A DNA stretch of 64,000 bases from ZC4RG30 sp963812195 (GCA_963812195.1 CAWEUI010000014.1:62001-126000); one strand, 5' to 3'; shown: positions 9,031 to 19,550, numbered from the stretch's first letter. Made by a program: numbers and translations. Notes: generated by a model not told the origin, from the letters alone.

Positions 9031-9330
9031 TCAGGCGCGGCCGGCGTTGGAATCGGTCGGCGTGTGGAAGTACTCGCTGTCGGCCGCCAGCTCGCGTACC
9101 AGGCGCTTGAGCTCTTCGACGCGTGCCTCGGCGGTGCTGATCGGCAGGCAATCCTGGCAACGCGGATCACCACAGGGCTGGCGCGAGTACAGCCAGTACT
9201 GGACCGCCCCGGCCAGCAACCCGTCGGCGATATCCCAGAGGTCGGCGTCCTTGTCCTTGTCGGCCAACTTGTTGCCCAAATCCACTGCCTTGGCAAAGGC
9301 TGACTCGAAACTCTCGGGGGTGACGCTCAT
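9031..9330 (-). CDS. small conserved-type protein with Cys cluster
   Basis: I do not recognise this 99-residue cytosolic protein. It is mostly helical by composition, with a charged N-terminal half (KLADKDKDADLWDIADGLL). A central PCGDPRCQDC segment (three Cys within about ten residues) could bind zinc or iron, and EELKRLVRELAAD follows as a likely helix. It starts a minus-strand run with the ferredoxin-NADP reductase (about 30 nt downstream) and tesB, so it may belong to the same operon. The divergent neighbour is a MarR regulator. Confidence 0.7.
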   Translation of the reverse strand: MSVTPESFESAFAKAVDLGNKLADKDKDADLWDIADGLLAGAVQYWLYSRQPCGDPRCQDCLPISTAEARVEELKRLVRELAADSEYFHTPTDSNAGRA

Positions 9331-9366
9331 GGCCGAGAATTTTATACAAAAACCGGCAATTTGGGA

Positions 9367-9395
9367 TTGACGGTAACTGCCCCTGCAAATACTGT
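9367..9395 (+). promoter_or_regulatory. putative promoter of the MarR gene, near-leaderless
   Basis: TTGACG (9367-9372), a 17-bp spacer and TACTGT (9390-9395). The predicted start is around 9402, directly at the ATG 9403. This fits the absence of a Shine-Dalgarno. Confidence 0.45.
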
Positions 9396-9402
9396 GGCAT
9401 TC

Positions 9403-9879
9403 ATGGCGTCAGAAAAACTTCCCATCCCCGACTTCTATCATGGCGATCAGTGGTCGGCTGAAGAATCCATCGGTTACCTGTTGAGGACAGCGGTTTCCAC
9501 GCTCATGCGCGCCGCGGAAACCGCCATGCGTCCGCACGGACTCACGTCGGTGCAATGGGCGCCGCTGATGATCATCTCGCGCGGCGGCAACCCCACCGCG
9601 GCCAGCCTGGCACGCGACCTGAACACTGATACCGGCGCGATGACCCGCATGCTGGACCGTCTGGAAGCCAAGGGCCTGCTGACGCGTACACGCAGTTCCA
9701 CCGACCGCCGCGTGGTGGAGCTGACGCTCACCGACCAGGGGCGCGAACTGACCCGCCTGATCCCGCACCATCTGGCTGCCGTCTACAACAATCACCTCGC
9801 CGGTTTCACCAGCGAGGAGTTCATCGAACTCAAGCAGTTCCTGCGGCGGATCATCGCCAACCGCGACGTAACCGGCTAG
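9403..9879 (+). CDS. MarR family transcriptional regulator
   Basis: A winged-helix dimeric DNA-binding protein of 158 residues. The core SVQWAPLMIIS, then PTAASLARDLNTDTGAMTRMLDRLEAKGLLTRTRSSTDRRVVELTLTDQG carries the recognition helix and the wing with the DRR signature. It is divergent from the small-protein / ferredoxin-NADP reductase / tesB unit. On its plus side it is convergent with the ABC exporter, 8 nt apart, whose expression it may also affect. The ligand cannot be told. Confidence 0.92.
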   Translation: MASEKLPIPDFYHGDQWSAEESIGYLLRTAVSTLMRAAETAMRPHGLTSVQWAPLMIISRGGNPTAASLARDLNTDTGAMTRMLDRLEAKGLLTRTRSSTDRRVVELTLTDQGRELTRLIPHHLAAVYNNHLAGFTSEEFIELKQFLRRIIANRDVTG

Positions 9880-9887
9880 GCGTGCTT

Positions 9888-11731
9888 TCAGCGATACCCT
9901 CTGGCCTGCAGTTCGAACAGCCGCGCGTACACGCCACCCAGCGCCATCAGTGATTCGTGATCGCCGCGCTCGGCGATGCGCCCTGAATCGAGCACGATGA
10001 TCTCGTCCGCCATGCGCACCGTGGAGAAGCGGTGCGAGATCAGTATCGTCATGCGCCCCTCGGCCAGAGCACGTACATGGCTGAATACGCGCGCCTCCGC
10101 CTCCGCATCCATGGCCGCGGTCGGTTCATCGAAAACGCGGATATCGGCATCGGTGCGCATGAACGAGCGCGACACGGCAATCTTCTGCCACTGGCCGCCC
10201 GACAGTTCGCGCCCGCCCTGGAACCACTTGCCCAGCTGGGTGCGATAGCCGGCGGGCAGTGCGTCGATCATTTCATCGGCCTGCCCCTGCGCGGCGGCCT
10301 GGCGCCAGCGCGATTCTTCTTCGAAATGCGCCTCGTTGCCGGCGCCGATGTTCTCGCCGACCAGCATCTGGTAGTGGACGAAGTCCTGGAAGATCACGCC
10401 GAAGCGCCGCCGCAGCACCTCGATGTCCCACTCGGACAGCTCACGTCCATCGAGCAGGATGCGCCCGGCAGTTGGCACGTACAGCCGTGTGATCAGTTTG
10501 ATCAGTGTGGTCTTGCCCGACCCGTTGGATCCGACCAGCGCCAGACTGCGCCCGGGTTTCAGATGCAGTGAAACATCGCTCAGCGCAGGTTCGTCGGCGC
10601 CCGGATAGGTGAAGGAGACATTCTCCAGCCGCAATCCGTCGGCCGGATCAGGCCCGGAAGCGGCCGTGCCACCGGGCGGTCGCGGCGCGGTGTCCAGGTA
10701 TTCGTAAAGCGTGGACAGATACAGGTTGTCCTCGTACAGCCCGCTGATGGCAGCCAGTGCGGCGCTGACCGCGCCCTGCCCCTGCCGGAACAGCAGTACG
10801 TACATCGACATCTGACCGATGGTGATCTCACCATGCACCGCGCTCAGAGCCACCCAGCAATAGCCGCCGTACAACGCCAGCTGTCGCCAGCAGGCCCAGC
10901 ACGAAGCCCCAGCCGTCACGGCGAATCGCCAGCGAGCGCCGCTGCGAGAACAGGGCGTAGAAGATCGATTTGTACCGATCCAGCAGGCGCCGGCCCCAGT
11001 CCGTACAGCTTCACTTCCTTGGCGTGATCCTCGCGCGCGATCACGGTTTCCAGATAGGCCTGCTGGCGCTGTTCGGTGGAGCGCCAGCGGAACAGCTGGA
11101 ACGCCTGGTTGGAGAAGCGCGTCTCGGCGACGAAACCGGGCAGGCCGGCCAGCGCCAGCAGGGCCACGGCCCACGGCGAGAAATGGAACAACAGTGCAGC
11201 GTAGCTGACCAGCGAAATCAGGTTCTGCGCCAGCGAAAACGTGCGGGTCACCAGCGACAACGGCCGCGCCGAGGCCTCACGCCGCGCGCGCGTCATGCGA
11301 TCGTAGAACTCCGAGTCCTCGAAGTGCTCCAGATCAAGCGTCAGCGCCTTCTCCAGAATCATCGAGTTCACCCGGAAGCCGAGCTGTTCGCGCAGCAACG
11401 TGGTGCTCAGCGACAACCCGCGCTGGCACAGCGCCAGCAAGACGACGACTGCGCCTTCCAGCGCCACCAGTTCGAGTACCGGAGCGACCGCGCCATCGTT
11501 CTGGCTGGCATGGATGACCGCGTCCACGATATGCGCGCCCACCCAGGCGACCAGCGCTGGTAGCGTACCGACCATCAGCGTCAGCAACGCCAGCCAGAGC
11601 GTCAGCCGGCGGCTGGTCTGCCAGACCAGCGACAGGGCCTTGCGCCCGTAGCCGAAGGCCTCGAAGAACTCGCGGGGCAGGTCACGAAGCGCCAGGGCTG
11701 GCGGCGGGGTCGGTGGCGCGGGGCGGATCAC
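9888..11731 (-). CDS. ABC exporter, fused membrane and ATPase domains, two frame breaks
   Basis: An inner-membrane half-transporter of 613 residues after frame repair. The N-terminal six-helix region (about 40-330) includes LWLALLTLMVGTLPALVAWVGA. The nucleotide domain has Walker A GSNGSGKTT, signature LSGGQ, Walker B RVFDEPTAAMD and the H-loop ILISHRFSTV. The frame is broken near 10994 (one extra C in a CCCC run on the plus strand) and near 10883. Removing one base at each restores LYGLG-RRLLDRYKSIF and ATLALYGGYCWVAL. The start is GTG 11731. The substrate is unknown; peptide or drug export is typical for this family. Confidence 0.85.
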
Positions 11732-11844
11732 GGACGAATGCGGGGAAAGCTCACCCCCGCAAGTCTAGGGCCTGGGGCGCCCGCTGCGTGGGAAAAGCAG
11801 GGGGAAGCTGGTAATCTCGCGGCCCTTTTTCCATACGGCCACAC

Positions 11845-13678
11845 ATGTCGCGCCCCATCCGCAACATCGCCATCATTGCCCACGTCGACCACGGCAAGAC
11901 GACGCTGGTCGACTGCCTGCTCAAGCAGTCCGGCACCTTTGCCGCCCACGAGAAGGTGGGTGAGCGAATCATGGATTCCAATGCCATCGAGAAGGAACGC
12001 GGCATCACCATCCTGGCCAAGAACTGCGCGATCGATTACGGCGGCGTGCGCATCAATGTGGTGGATACACCGGGGCACGCCGACTTCGGCGGCGAGGTGG
12101 AGCGGGTGCTGTCCATGGTCGACGGCGTGCTGCTGCTGGTCGACGCGGTCGAAGGCCCGATGCCGCAGACCCGCTTCGTGACGCGCAAGGCGCTGGCGCT
12201 GGGCCACAAGGCCATCGTCGTGGTCAACAAGATCGACCGGCCCGGCGCGCGTCCGGGCTGGGTGATCGACCAGACCTTCGATCTGTTCGACAAGCTCGGC
12301 GCCACTGATGAGCAGCTGGACTTTCCGGTGCTGTATGCCTCCGCGCTGCAGGGCTGGGCCAGCCTGGATCACACGCGCCAGGATCCGGACATGTCGGCGC
12401 TGTTCGAGGCGATCCTCAAGTACGTGCCCGAACCGGAAGCCGACGCGACCGGCCCCCTGCAATTGCAGATTTCCACACTCGACTACAACTCCTACGTCGG
12501 CCGCATCGGCATCGGTCGCATCCGGCGCGGCACGGTCAAGCCCGGCCAGAACGTCGTGCTGCGCTACGGCGCGGAGGACAAGGGCGGCGGCAAGGTGGCC
12601 CAGGTGCTGGCCTTCAAGGGACTGGAGCGCGGACCGGTGGACTCGGCAGGCGCGGGCGACATCGTCGCCATCACCGGCTTCGATGACATCAACATCGGCA
12701 TCACGCTGTGCGATCCGGCGGCCCCGCAGGGGCTGCCGCCCATCGCCGTGGATGAACCCACGCTGCAGATGAACTTCCAGGTGAACACCTCGCCGCTGGC
12801 CGGCACGCGAGGGCAAGTTCGTCACCAGCCGGCAGATCCGCGAGCGCCTGCTGCGCGAACTGGAGCGCAACGTCGCGTTGCGCGTCGAGGATACCGCCGA
12901 CGCGGACGTGTTCCGCGTGTCCGGCCGCGGCGAACTGCATCTGACCATCCTGATCGAGAACATGCGGCGCGAGGGCTTCGAGCTGGCGGTATCGCGCGCC
13001 GGAGGTCCTGCTCCGGCAGGTCGAAGGCGTCACCCATGAACCTTATGAGGCCCTGACCGTCGATGTGGAAGAGGCCCATCAGGGAGGAGTGATGGAGGCG
13101 CTGGGCCAGCGGCGCGCGGAAATGCGCGACATGGTGATGGACGGGCACGGCCGGGTGCGCATCGACTATCGCGTCCCCGCGCGCGGGCTGATCGGCTTCC
13201 AGGGCGAGTTCATGAACCTGACGCGCGGCTCGGGGCTGATGAGCCACGTGTTCGACGGCTATGCGCCGATGAAGGGCGAAATGGCCGAACGCCGCAATGG
13301 CGTGCTGATCAGCAACTGAGAGACGGCGAAGCAGTGGCATACGCGTTATGGTACCTGCAGGAGCGCGGACGCATGTTCGTCAGCCCCGGCGAGAAGCTCT
13401 ACGAAGGGATGATCATCGGCATACACAGCCGCGAAAACGACCTGGTGGTGAACCCGATCAAGACCAAGAAGCTGACCAACGTGCGCGCCTCCGGCAAGGA
13501 CGACGCCATCCTGCTGACCACGCCGATCGAGCTGACGCTGGAATACGCGGTGGAGTTCATTGCCGATGACGAGCTGGTGGAGGTCACGCCCCAGTCCATC
13601 CGCATCCGCAAGCGCTACCTCACCGACAACGAACGCCGGCGCATGGCGCGCGCCACCGAAGGCGCGGTGGCGGAATGA
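11845..13678 (+). CDS. typA: ribosome-associated GTPase TypA/BipA, three frame breaks
   Basis: A translational GTPase acting on 50S assembly and stress translation. G1 is AHVDHGKTT at residues 12-20, the switch region is ERGITILAKN, G3 is DTPGHADFGGEVERVL and G4 is NKIDRPGARP. The BipA C-terminal part has RGLIGFQGEF, then GSGLMSHVFDGY and the late VNPIKTKKLTNVRASGKDD. Breaks lie near 12805 (extra A), 12998 (extra G) and 13318 (two extra bases). Corrected length is 610 codons, the normal BipA length. Three independent small insertions in one essential-type gene argue for consensus error. The stop overlaps the rhomboid start by 4 bp. Confidence 0.93.
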
Positions 13679-14277
13679 GCCTGACGCCGGTCGTCCGCAA
13701 CATCATCCTGGCCTGCGTGGCGGTGTTCCTGCTGCAGCAGTTCACGGTCGCGATCGAACTGAACTTCGCGTTATGGCCGGTGGACTCGATGGGCCTGTAC
13801 GCGCCGCGCTTCCAGATCTGGCAGCTGGTCACGTACTCCTTCCTGCACGGCGGCTTCACGCACATCCTGTTCAACATGTTCGCGCTGTGGATGTTCGGTC
13901 CGGAGATCGAACGGCTGGTGGGATCGCGCCGCTTCACCATCTACTACGTGGTGTGCGTGATCTCGGCGGCCGTTGCGCAGCTGGCGGTCGAGCATTTCAT
14001 CACCGGCCCGCAGGGCCCGACGATCGGCGCCTCCGGCGGCATCTTCGGCATCCTGCTGGCCTTTGGCCTGGCCTATCCGCATCGCCGCGTCATGCTGATC
14101 TTTCCGCCGATCCCGATGCCGGCGTGGGTGTTCGTGACCCTGTACGGACTGCTCGAGCTGTATCTGGGCGTGTCCGGCCGCGAGGCCAGCGTGGCGCATT
14201 TCGCGCACCTGGGCGGCATGGTCGGCGGATTCATCCTGATTCTGTACTGGCGCTACCAACGCAATACCCGCCGCTGA
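13675..14277 (+). CDS. rhomboid family intramembrane serine protease
   Basis: An inner-membrane protease of 200 residues with about six hydrophobic segments. The catalytic Ser lies in GASGGIFGILLAFG at about residue 122 (GxSG motif) and the catalytic His in HFAHLGGMVGG at about 177. The structural motif HGGFTHILFNMFALWMFG is also present. Its ATGA overlap with typA shows translational coupling. Substrates are unknown. Confidence 0.92.
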   Translation: MSLTPVVRNIILACVAVFLLQQFTVAIELNFALWPVDSMGLYAPRFQIWQLVTYSFLHGGFTHILFNMFALWMFGPEIERLVGSRRFTIYYVVCVISAAVAQLAVEHFITGPQGPTIGASGGIFGILLAFGLAYPHRRVMLIFPPIPMPAWVFVTLYGLLELYLGVSGREASVAHFAHLGGMVGGFILILYWRYQRNTRR

Positions 14278-14308
14278 GCCGACCGCGCCCACGGCGGGGC
14301 GCCGTGAT

Positions 14309-15691
14309 TCAGGCGCCGACTACGCGGTTGCGGCCGCTGTTCTTGGCCTGGTACATCGCCCGATCGGCGCGATCAAACACCTCTTCCGGCGTATCGCCGT
14401 CGCGCAACTCGGTGACGCCACAGGAGATGGTGACCGAGACCGGCGCGCCCCGGAAGTGAAAGCCCGTCTGGGCGATGGCCTCGCGCATCTGATCCGCGAT
14501 GGCAACGGCGCTGGCCAGCGGCGTGCCGGACAGCAACATCACGAACTCCTCGCCGCCATAGCGCGCAACGAAGTCGGTGCCACGAATTCCCGTGGCCAGC
14601 ACGTCGGCCACCTCCACCAGTACCTTGTCGCCGGCGCGATGACCATAGCGATCATTGATCGCCTTGAAGGCATCGATGTCCCAGGCCAGCACACAGGTCG
14701 GCAGGCGCAGGCGTTGCCAGCGCGCCAGCTCGCTCGCGATGCGCTGCTCCCACGCCAGGCGGTTGGGAATCCGGGTCAGCGAGTCGCGCAGGGCCTGACG
14801 CTGCTCGTCATCGAGTCGGCTCTGCAGTTGCCTGGCCTCGCCTTCCAGTTCCCGCATGCGCTCGCTCATGCGGGTCGCCCGTTCGTGCGACTGGCGGGCG
14901 TACTCCTGCTCGCGCTCGCGAAAATCCTGCAGGTGGCGGCCGATGGACTGCATGCGCTCGCTCAACTGCAGGCGCAGCTGCGCCAGATCGCAGCTGCCTT
15001 CGACGCTTTGCCCGATGGCGCGTACCTCGCCGGTGATCTGCTCGTTGAGCGCGTTCGCACTCTGGCTGCGGCGGGTTTCCTCCTCGGCACTACCCGTCAT
15101 GTGCACGTTCAGCGCATCGAGCTGCCGCAGCATCTGCTCCAGCAGGGAGGCCAGGCCGTGGCGCGCCTTCTCCAGACTGCGGATGCGCTGCACGAGCAGT
15201 CCGCCCACTTTCCCGACCACGCCCGGCAACAGCTCGGGAGTCAGCGACTCGGTGATCTGGCTCGTCAGCGTGCTGGTGGCGCTCGCCAGTTCGACATCCT
15301 GCTGGATTTCCTCGAGCAGCCGCTGCAGCACATCGCGGATATGCTCGCAGCAATCCGCGCTACCGGGGATTTGAACTGCAGCAGCGTCAGATCCGGCCGC
15401 TGGCGCGCACCTGGCTGCTTCCGGACTCTCCGATTCGCGCACCGCCTCGGCCAGCGCTTCCGCCAGTGCCTGGATATCCTCGATGGATGCTTCGCGTCGC
15501 ACCGCATCGCGCAGCCGCACCAGCTCGGCATCGATACCTGGCGCATGACCCTGCGCCACGGCGCACAGACGCGCCACCAGCCGGTACAACACGTGCTGGC
15601 GTGCCCGGTACTGGCGCGATTCTTCCTCGATCGCGGCAATACTGTCGAAATACTTCCTGCGCCAGTCTTCTTGTTGTGCCGCCGCCCGCAC
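14309..15691 (-). CDS. GGDEF diguanylate cyclase with helical N-terminal sensor region
   Basis: Makes cyclic di-GMP from two GTP. The last 165 residues form the GGDEF domain (DSLTRIPNRLAWEQR, then FKAINDRYGHRAGDKVL, active site RYGGEEF). The inhibitory I-site RGTD lies five residues before GGEEF, so product feedback is likely. Residues 1-290 are helical and charged, with no membrane segment, and include a long coiled coil (RLQLSERMQSIGRHLQDFRE and following); they probably mediate dimerisation or signal input. The start is GTG 15691. The gene lies 29 nt after the ABC exporter stop in the same direction. Confidence 0.9.
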   Translation of the reverse strand: MRAAAQQEDWRRKYFDSIAAIEEESRQYRARQHVLYRLVARLCAVAQGHAPGIDAELVRLRDAVRREASIEDIQALAEALAEAVRESESPEAARCAPAAGSDAAAVQIPGSADCCEHIRDVLQRLLEEIQQDVELASATSTLTSQITESLTPELLPGVVGKVGGLLVQRIRSLEKARHGLASLLEQMLRQLDALNVHMTGSAEEETRRSQSANALNEQITGEVRAIGQSVEGSCDLAQLRLQLSERMQSIGRHLQDFREREQEYARQSHERATRMSERMRELEGEARQLQSRLDDEQRQALRDSLTRIPNRLAWEQRIASELARWQRLRLPTCVLAWDIDAFKAINDRYGHRAGDKVLVEVADVLATGIRGTDFVARYGGEEFVMLLSGTPLASAVAIADQMREAIAQTGFHFRGAPVSVTISCGVTELRDGDTPEEVFDRADRAMYQAKNSGRNRVVGA

Positions 15692-15720
15692 GCCTGCTTT
15701 TCCTGTACGGATTACCTGCC

Positions 15721-17504
15721 CTAAGTATCGGCTTCCCGGGTTCCGAACTGCAGCTGCGCGAGGCGGCTATATAGTGAACTGGTTCCCAATAGTGAAGCAT
15801 GGGTGCCGGCCGCCACGATATGCCCGTGATCCATGACCACAATCCGGTCCGCCTTGAGCACGGTCGCCAGCCGGTGGGCCACGATGATCGTGGTCCGCGT
15901 GCCCATCAGCCCGTCCAGCGCCTGCTGGATCAGCCGCTCACTCTCCCCGTCCAGGTTGCTGGTGGCCTCGTCCAGCAACAGCACCGGCGGATCCTTGAGA
16001 ATGGCGCGGGCAATGGCGACGCGCTGGCGCTGGCCGCCCGACAGGCGCGTGCCGCGCTCGCCGAGAAACGTGTCGTAACCCTGCGGCAGCGCGCGGATGA
16101 ACCCGTCCGCCGCCGCGGCCACCGCGGCGGCCTCCACTTCGGCATCGGTCGCATCCGGACGCCCGTAGCGGATGTTCTCGCGGGCGCTGGCCGCGAACAG
16201 CGCCGTCTCCTGGGCCACCAGGCCGATCTGCCGGCGCAGCGGCAATGGATCGGCATGCGCGATGTCCACACCGTCGAGCAGGATGCGGCCGGCCTGCGGA
16301 TCGTAGAAACGCAGCATCAACTGCAGCATGGTGCTCTTGCCGGCGCCGGAGGGCCCGACGATGGCCAGGGTTTCCCCGGGCGCGATGTCCAGCGTCACCC
16401 CGTGCAGGGCCGCCTGATCCGGCCGCGACGGGTAGTTGAAGTTCACCGCCTCGAAATGCAGCGCGCCGGTAACTCGCGCGGGCAATGTCGCCGGATGAGC
16501 CGGAGCGGCAATGGTGGGGACAGCCTCCATCAGCTCCACCAGGCGCTCCATCGCGCCGGCGGCGCGTTGCACCTCACCCCACTGCTCGATAAGTGAGGAG
16601 GCCGATCCGGCCAGCAGCACCGCGAAGATCAGAAACTGCAGCAGCTGGCCACCAGTCATGCGACCGGCCATCACCGAGTGGAACCCCAGCCACAACACGA
16701 ACGCGATGGAGGCAAATACCAGCGAGAACCCGAACGCGGTCAGCAGGGCACGCATCTTGTTGCGACGGATCGCCGTCGCGAACCCCAGCTCGACGACGCC
16801 GACATAGCGGCGAACCTGCAGCGCCTCCAGCGTGAACGCCTGGATGGTCTGCATGGCGTTCAGGGTTTCGTCGGCCTGGCTGCTGGAGTCGGCGACCCGA
16901 TCCTGGGCGTCCCTCGACAGCTTGCGCACGCGCCTGCCCAGCGAGAACAGCGGCAGCATGATCAGCGGCATCAACACCACCATCACGCCCATCAGTTTGG
17001 CGCTGGTCACCGCCATCATGATCAGCGCTCCCACCACATTCACGATCGAGCGCAATATGATCGAGATGTTCACGCCGGCCATCGACTGCACCAGCGTCGT
17101 ATCGGTGGTCAGGCGCGAGAGCACTTCGCCGGTGCGGGTCACTTCGAAGAAGGCCAGGTCCATCGCCAGCACGCGCTTGTAGACGCGGGCGCGGATATCG
17201 GCGACCACACGCTCGCCCACCCAGCTCACCAGGTAGAAGCGCAGCGCCGCGAACACGCCCATCAGCACGCACGCGCCCAGGAACGCGACGAAGTAGTGGT
17301 TGACCGTGGCGGCATCGCTGGTCGTCAGGCCGCGGTCGATCAGGTAGCGCACCGCCACTGGCAGCGCGAGCACGGCCCCGAGGCGGCCAGCAACGCGAAC
17401 ATTGCCGCGACCAGCGTACGGCGGTACGGCCAGAGGAAGGGCCCCAGGGCCCTCAGCGGTCGCAACGAGCGGCCCTTCGGCCGATCCTTCGGGTTCTCGC
17501 TCAC
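15721..17504 (-). CDS. MsbA-like ABC transporter, one frame break
   Basis: A half-size exporter of 594 residues after repair, with membrane helices in the first about 330 residues and an ATPase domain after that. Walker A is GPSGAGKST, signature LSGGQRQR, Walker B LLLDEATSNLD and the H-loop is VAHRLATV. The start is GTG 17504 (VSENPKDRPKG), 1 nt after the sthA stop. The frame breaks at about 17377, where one base is missing in a GGGG run; repair joins FALLAASG to AVLALPVAVRYLIDRG. Glycine-zipper-poor helices and the MsbA-like ATPase fit lipid or drug export. The position in a def-sthA-ABC-cyclase run suggests coexpression. Confidence 0.87.
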
Positions 17505-17505
17505 C

Positions 17506-18894
17506 TCAGGCCAGCCGGTTCAGGCCGTTGTAGGCAGCGATGCGATACCCCTCGGCCATGGTCGGATAGTTGAACGTGGTGTCGATGAAGTAGCGCAGGT
17601 TGTTGATGTCGTGGCTCGCCATCACCGTCTGCCCAATGTGCACGATCTCGCAGGCGTTGTCACCAAAGCAGTGCACGCCCAGCACCTCGAGCGTCCTGGT
17701 ATGGAACAGGATCTTCAGCATGCCGACAGGCTGCGCCGTCATCTGCGCGCGCGCCAGGCTCTTGAAGTGCGTATGGCCGATTTCGTAGGGAATTCCTGCA
17801 TCCTGCAGTTGCTTCTCGGTGCGGCCCACCGAGGAGATTTCCGGAATGGTGTAGATGCCGCTGGGAATCAGGTCGAGCCGGCGCGGCGGCGCGGCCTCGT
17901 CGATGATGTAGCGGCCGACCGCACCTCCCTGCTGATAGGCCGCGCTGGCCAGCGCCGGCGGCCCGATCACGTCGCCCACTGCATAGATGTTGGGCACGAC
18001 CGTCTGGTAGCGCTCGTTCACGGCGAGCTGGCCGCGCTGGTTGGGCGTCAGTCCCACCTGCTCCAGGTTCATGCCATCGGTGTTGCCGGTCCGGCCGTTC
18101 GCCCACAGCAGCACATCGGACTTCAGGCTGCGCCCGGACTGCAGATGCAGCACCACATCGCTCTCACGCGCCTCCAGGTGATCGAACAGCTCGTTGTGGC
18201 GGATGATGCAACCCTGGTCACGCAGGTGATAGGACAGCGCCTCGGCGATCTCCTCGTCCATGAAGGACAGCAGACGGTCCTGCGTGTTGACGAGCGTGAC
18301 CTTCAAACCCAGGTTCAGGAAGATCGAGGCGTACTCGCAGCCGATCACCCCTGCACCGTAGATGGTCACTCCGAACGGCGTGTCCTGATAACGCAGCACC
18401 GTATCGCTGTCGAGCACACGTGGATGCGAGAAATCCAGCCCGGGCGGATGATAGGGCCGCGAACCGGTGGCGATGACGAACTGCTCGGCGCTCACCGCCG
18501 TGATCTCACCGGACGTGGAGATCACCTCGACGGTGCTGCGGTCCACGAACCGTGCGGCGCCCTCCAGCACAGGAACCCGGTTGCGCTCATAGAAGCGCCG
18601 GCGCATCTCCACCTGGGCCTGGACCACTCCATCGGCCTGCGACTGCAGCTGCGGCAACGTGACCTGCAAGCCGGTGACCAGCTTGTGCAGCAGCGGATTG
18701 CGGCGCGCGTCACTCAAGGTCTTGACCGCGTGGCGCAGCGCCTTGCTGGGAATCGTTCCCCAGTGGGTGCAGCCGCCTCCCACCTCCGGGTAGCGCTCCA
18801 CCACCGCCACCCTGCGGTGATTCTTGGAGAGCATCATGGCCGCGCCTTCCCCGGCGGGCCCGCTGCCGATCACGACGACATCGAACTTCTGCAT
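17506..18894 (-). CDS. sthA: soluble pyridine nucleotide transhydrogenase
   Basis: A cytosolic FAD enzyme that moves reducing equivalents from NADPH to NAD+, balancing the two pools. The 462 residues have FAD motif GSGPAGEGAA at 10-19, then GGGCTHWGTIPSKALRH. In SthA the second Cys of the dithiol is replaced, as here (CTHWGT). The NAD(P) motif is YGAGVIGCEYASIF. YAVGDVIGPPALASAAYQQG is the second FAD contact, and the dimer interface carries HIGQTVMA and NYPTMAEGYRIAAY. It lies 40 nt downstream of def on the same strand. Confidence 0.96.
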   Translation of the reverse strand: MQKFDVVVIGSGPAGEGAAMMLSKNHRRVAVVERYPEVGGGCTHWGTIPSKALRHAVKTLSDARRNPLLHKLVTGLQVTLPQLQSQADGVVQAQVEMRRRFYERNRVPVLEGAARFVDRSTVEVISTSGEITAVSAEQFVIATGSRPYHPPGLDFSHPRVLDSDTVLRYQDTPFGVTIYGAGVIGCEYASIFLNLGLKVTLVNTQDRLLSFMDEEIAEALSYHLRDQGCIIRHNELFDHLEARESDVVLHLQSGRSLKSDVLLWANGRTGNTDGMNLEQVGLTPNQRGQLAVNERYQTVVPNIYAVGDVIGPPALASAAYQQGGAVGRYIIDEAAPPRRLDLIPSGIYTIPEISSVGRTEKQLQDAGIPYEIGHTHFKSLARAQMTAQPVGMLKILFHTRTLEVLGVHCFGDNACEIVHIGQTVMASHDINNLRYFIDTTFNYPTMAEGYRIAAYNGLNRLA

Positions 18895-18934
18895 GCGCGC
18901 ATGTTAACGGTTCACGCCGGCAGCCGCCCCCGAC

Positions 18935-19468
18935 TTAGTCGTCAATGAGCTGCTGTCCGGGGAACAACACGTCCTGGAAGCCGAACCTGGAAAGATCCCG
19001 CATGCGCATCGGATACAGGATGCCATCCAGATGGTCCACTTCGTGCTGAACCACCCGGGCGTGAAAGCCATCCACCGTGCGGTCGATCACACCGCCCAGT
19101 GCATCAAAACCCTGATAGCGCAGACGCGTGCTTCGCGGCACCAGACCACGCATCCCGGGCACGGAAAGGCATCCTTCCCAGCCCAGCTCCTCGGTCTCGT
19201 CCAGCGCCGTTAGCACCGGATTGACGAGCACTGTTTCCGGCACCGGCGGCGCGTCCGGGTAACGCTCGATGCGCTCGAAGCCGAAGATCACCACCCGCAT
19301 TGACACGCCGATCTGCGGTGCCGCCAGGCCCGCACCCCCGGCCGCCTGCATGGTGTCGCGCATGTCGTCGATCAGCGCGTGCAGTTGCGGCGTGTCGAAG
19401 TGCGCCACTTCCTCCGAGCGCCGCAACAGCAGCGCCTCGCCCATGCGCAGGATGGTCCGGACTGCCAA
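18935..19468 (-). CDS. def: peptide deformylase (TTG start)
   Basis: Removes the N-formyl group from nascent proteins, using Fe2+ or Ni2+. The 177 residues carry the three family motifs: GAGLAAPQIG at about 44-53, EGCLSVPGMRG with the metal Cys, and QHEVDHLDG with both His and the catalytic Glu. The TTG start at 19468 is supported by a strong AAGGAG six nt upstream, and no ATG of comparable quality is near. The usual partner fmt is not adjacent, so this may be a second deformylase. It starts a minus-strand run with sthA. Confidence 0.95.
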   Translation of the reverse strand: MAVRTILRMGEALLLRRSEEVAHFDTPQLHALIDDMRDTMQAAGGAGLAAPQIGVSMRVVIFGFERIERYPDAPPVPETVLVNPVLTALDETEELGWEGCLSVPGMRGLVPRSTRLRYQGFDALGGVIDRTVDGFHARVVQHEVDHLDGILYPMRMRDLSRFGFQDVLFPGQQLIDD

Positions 19469-19496
19469 GCTCGTCTCCTTGTTAGGGCCGCAAAAA

Positions 19497-19526
19497 GCAA
19501 AGGCCCGGTTCGCACCGGGCCTTTGC
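19497..19526 (-). terminator. intrinsic terminator of the RRM gene
   Basis: A perfect 13-bp stem (GCAAAGGCCCGGT with ACCGGGCCTTTGC) and a four-base loop, followed on the minus strand by TTTTTGCGG. It sits 25 nt after the RRM stop and 29 nt before the def start codon, so def needs readthrough or a promoter in the same few bases. Confidence 0.9.
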
Positions 19527-19550
19527 TTGGGTCAGTGTCGCGGGATCGGC

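Noticed and set aside
11845..13678. typA as a true pseudogene
   Set aside because: Three small insertions with all motifs intact and a correct total length after repair fit consensus error better than decay.
14290..14306. Hairpin CACGGC-GGGGC-GCCGTG between rhomboid and diguanylate cyclase genes
   Set aside because: A six-pair stem without a T-tract on either strand is too weak to call a terminator in such GC-rich DNA.
16678..18948. 756-codon plus-strand frame over the ABC exporter and sthA
   Set aside because: His/Gln/Arg-rich composition and complete overlap with two recognisable minus-strand genes mark it as a shadow frame.
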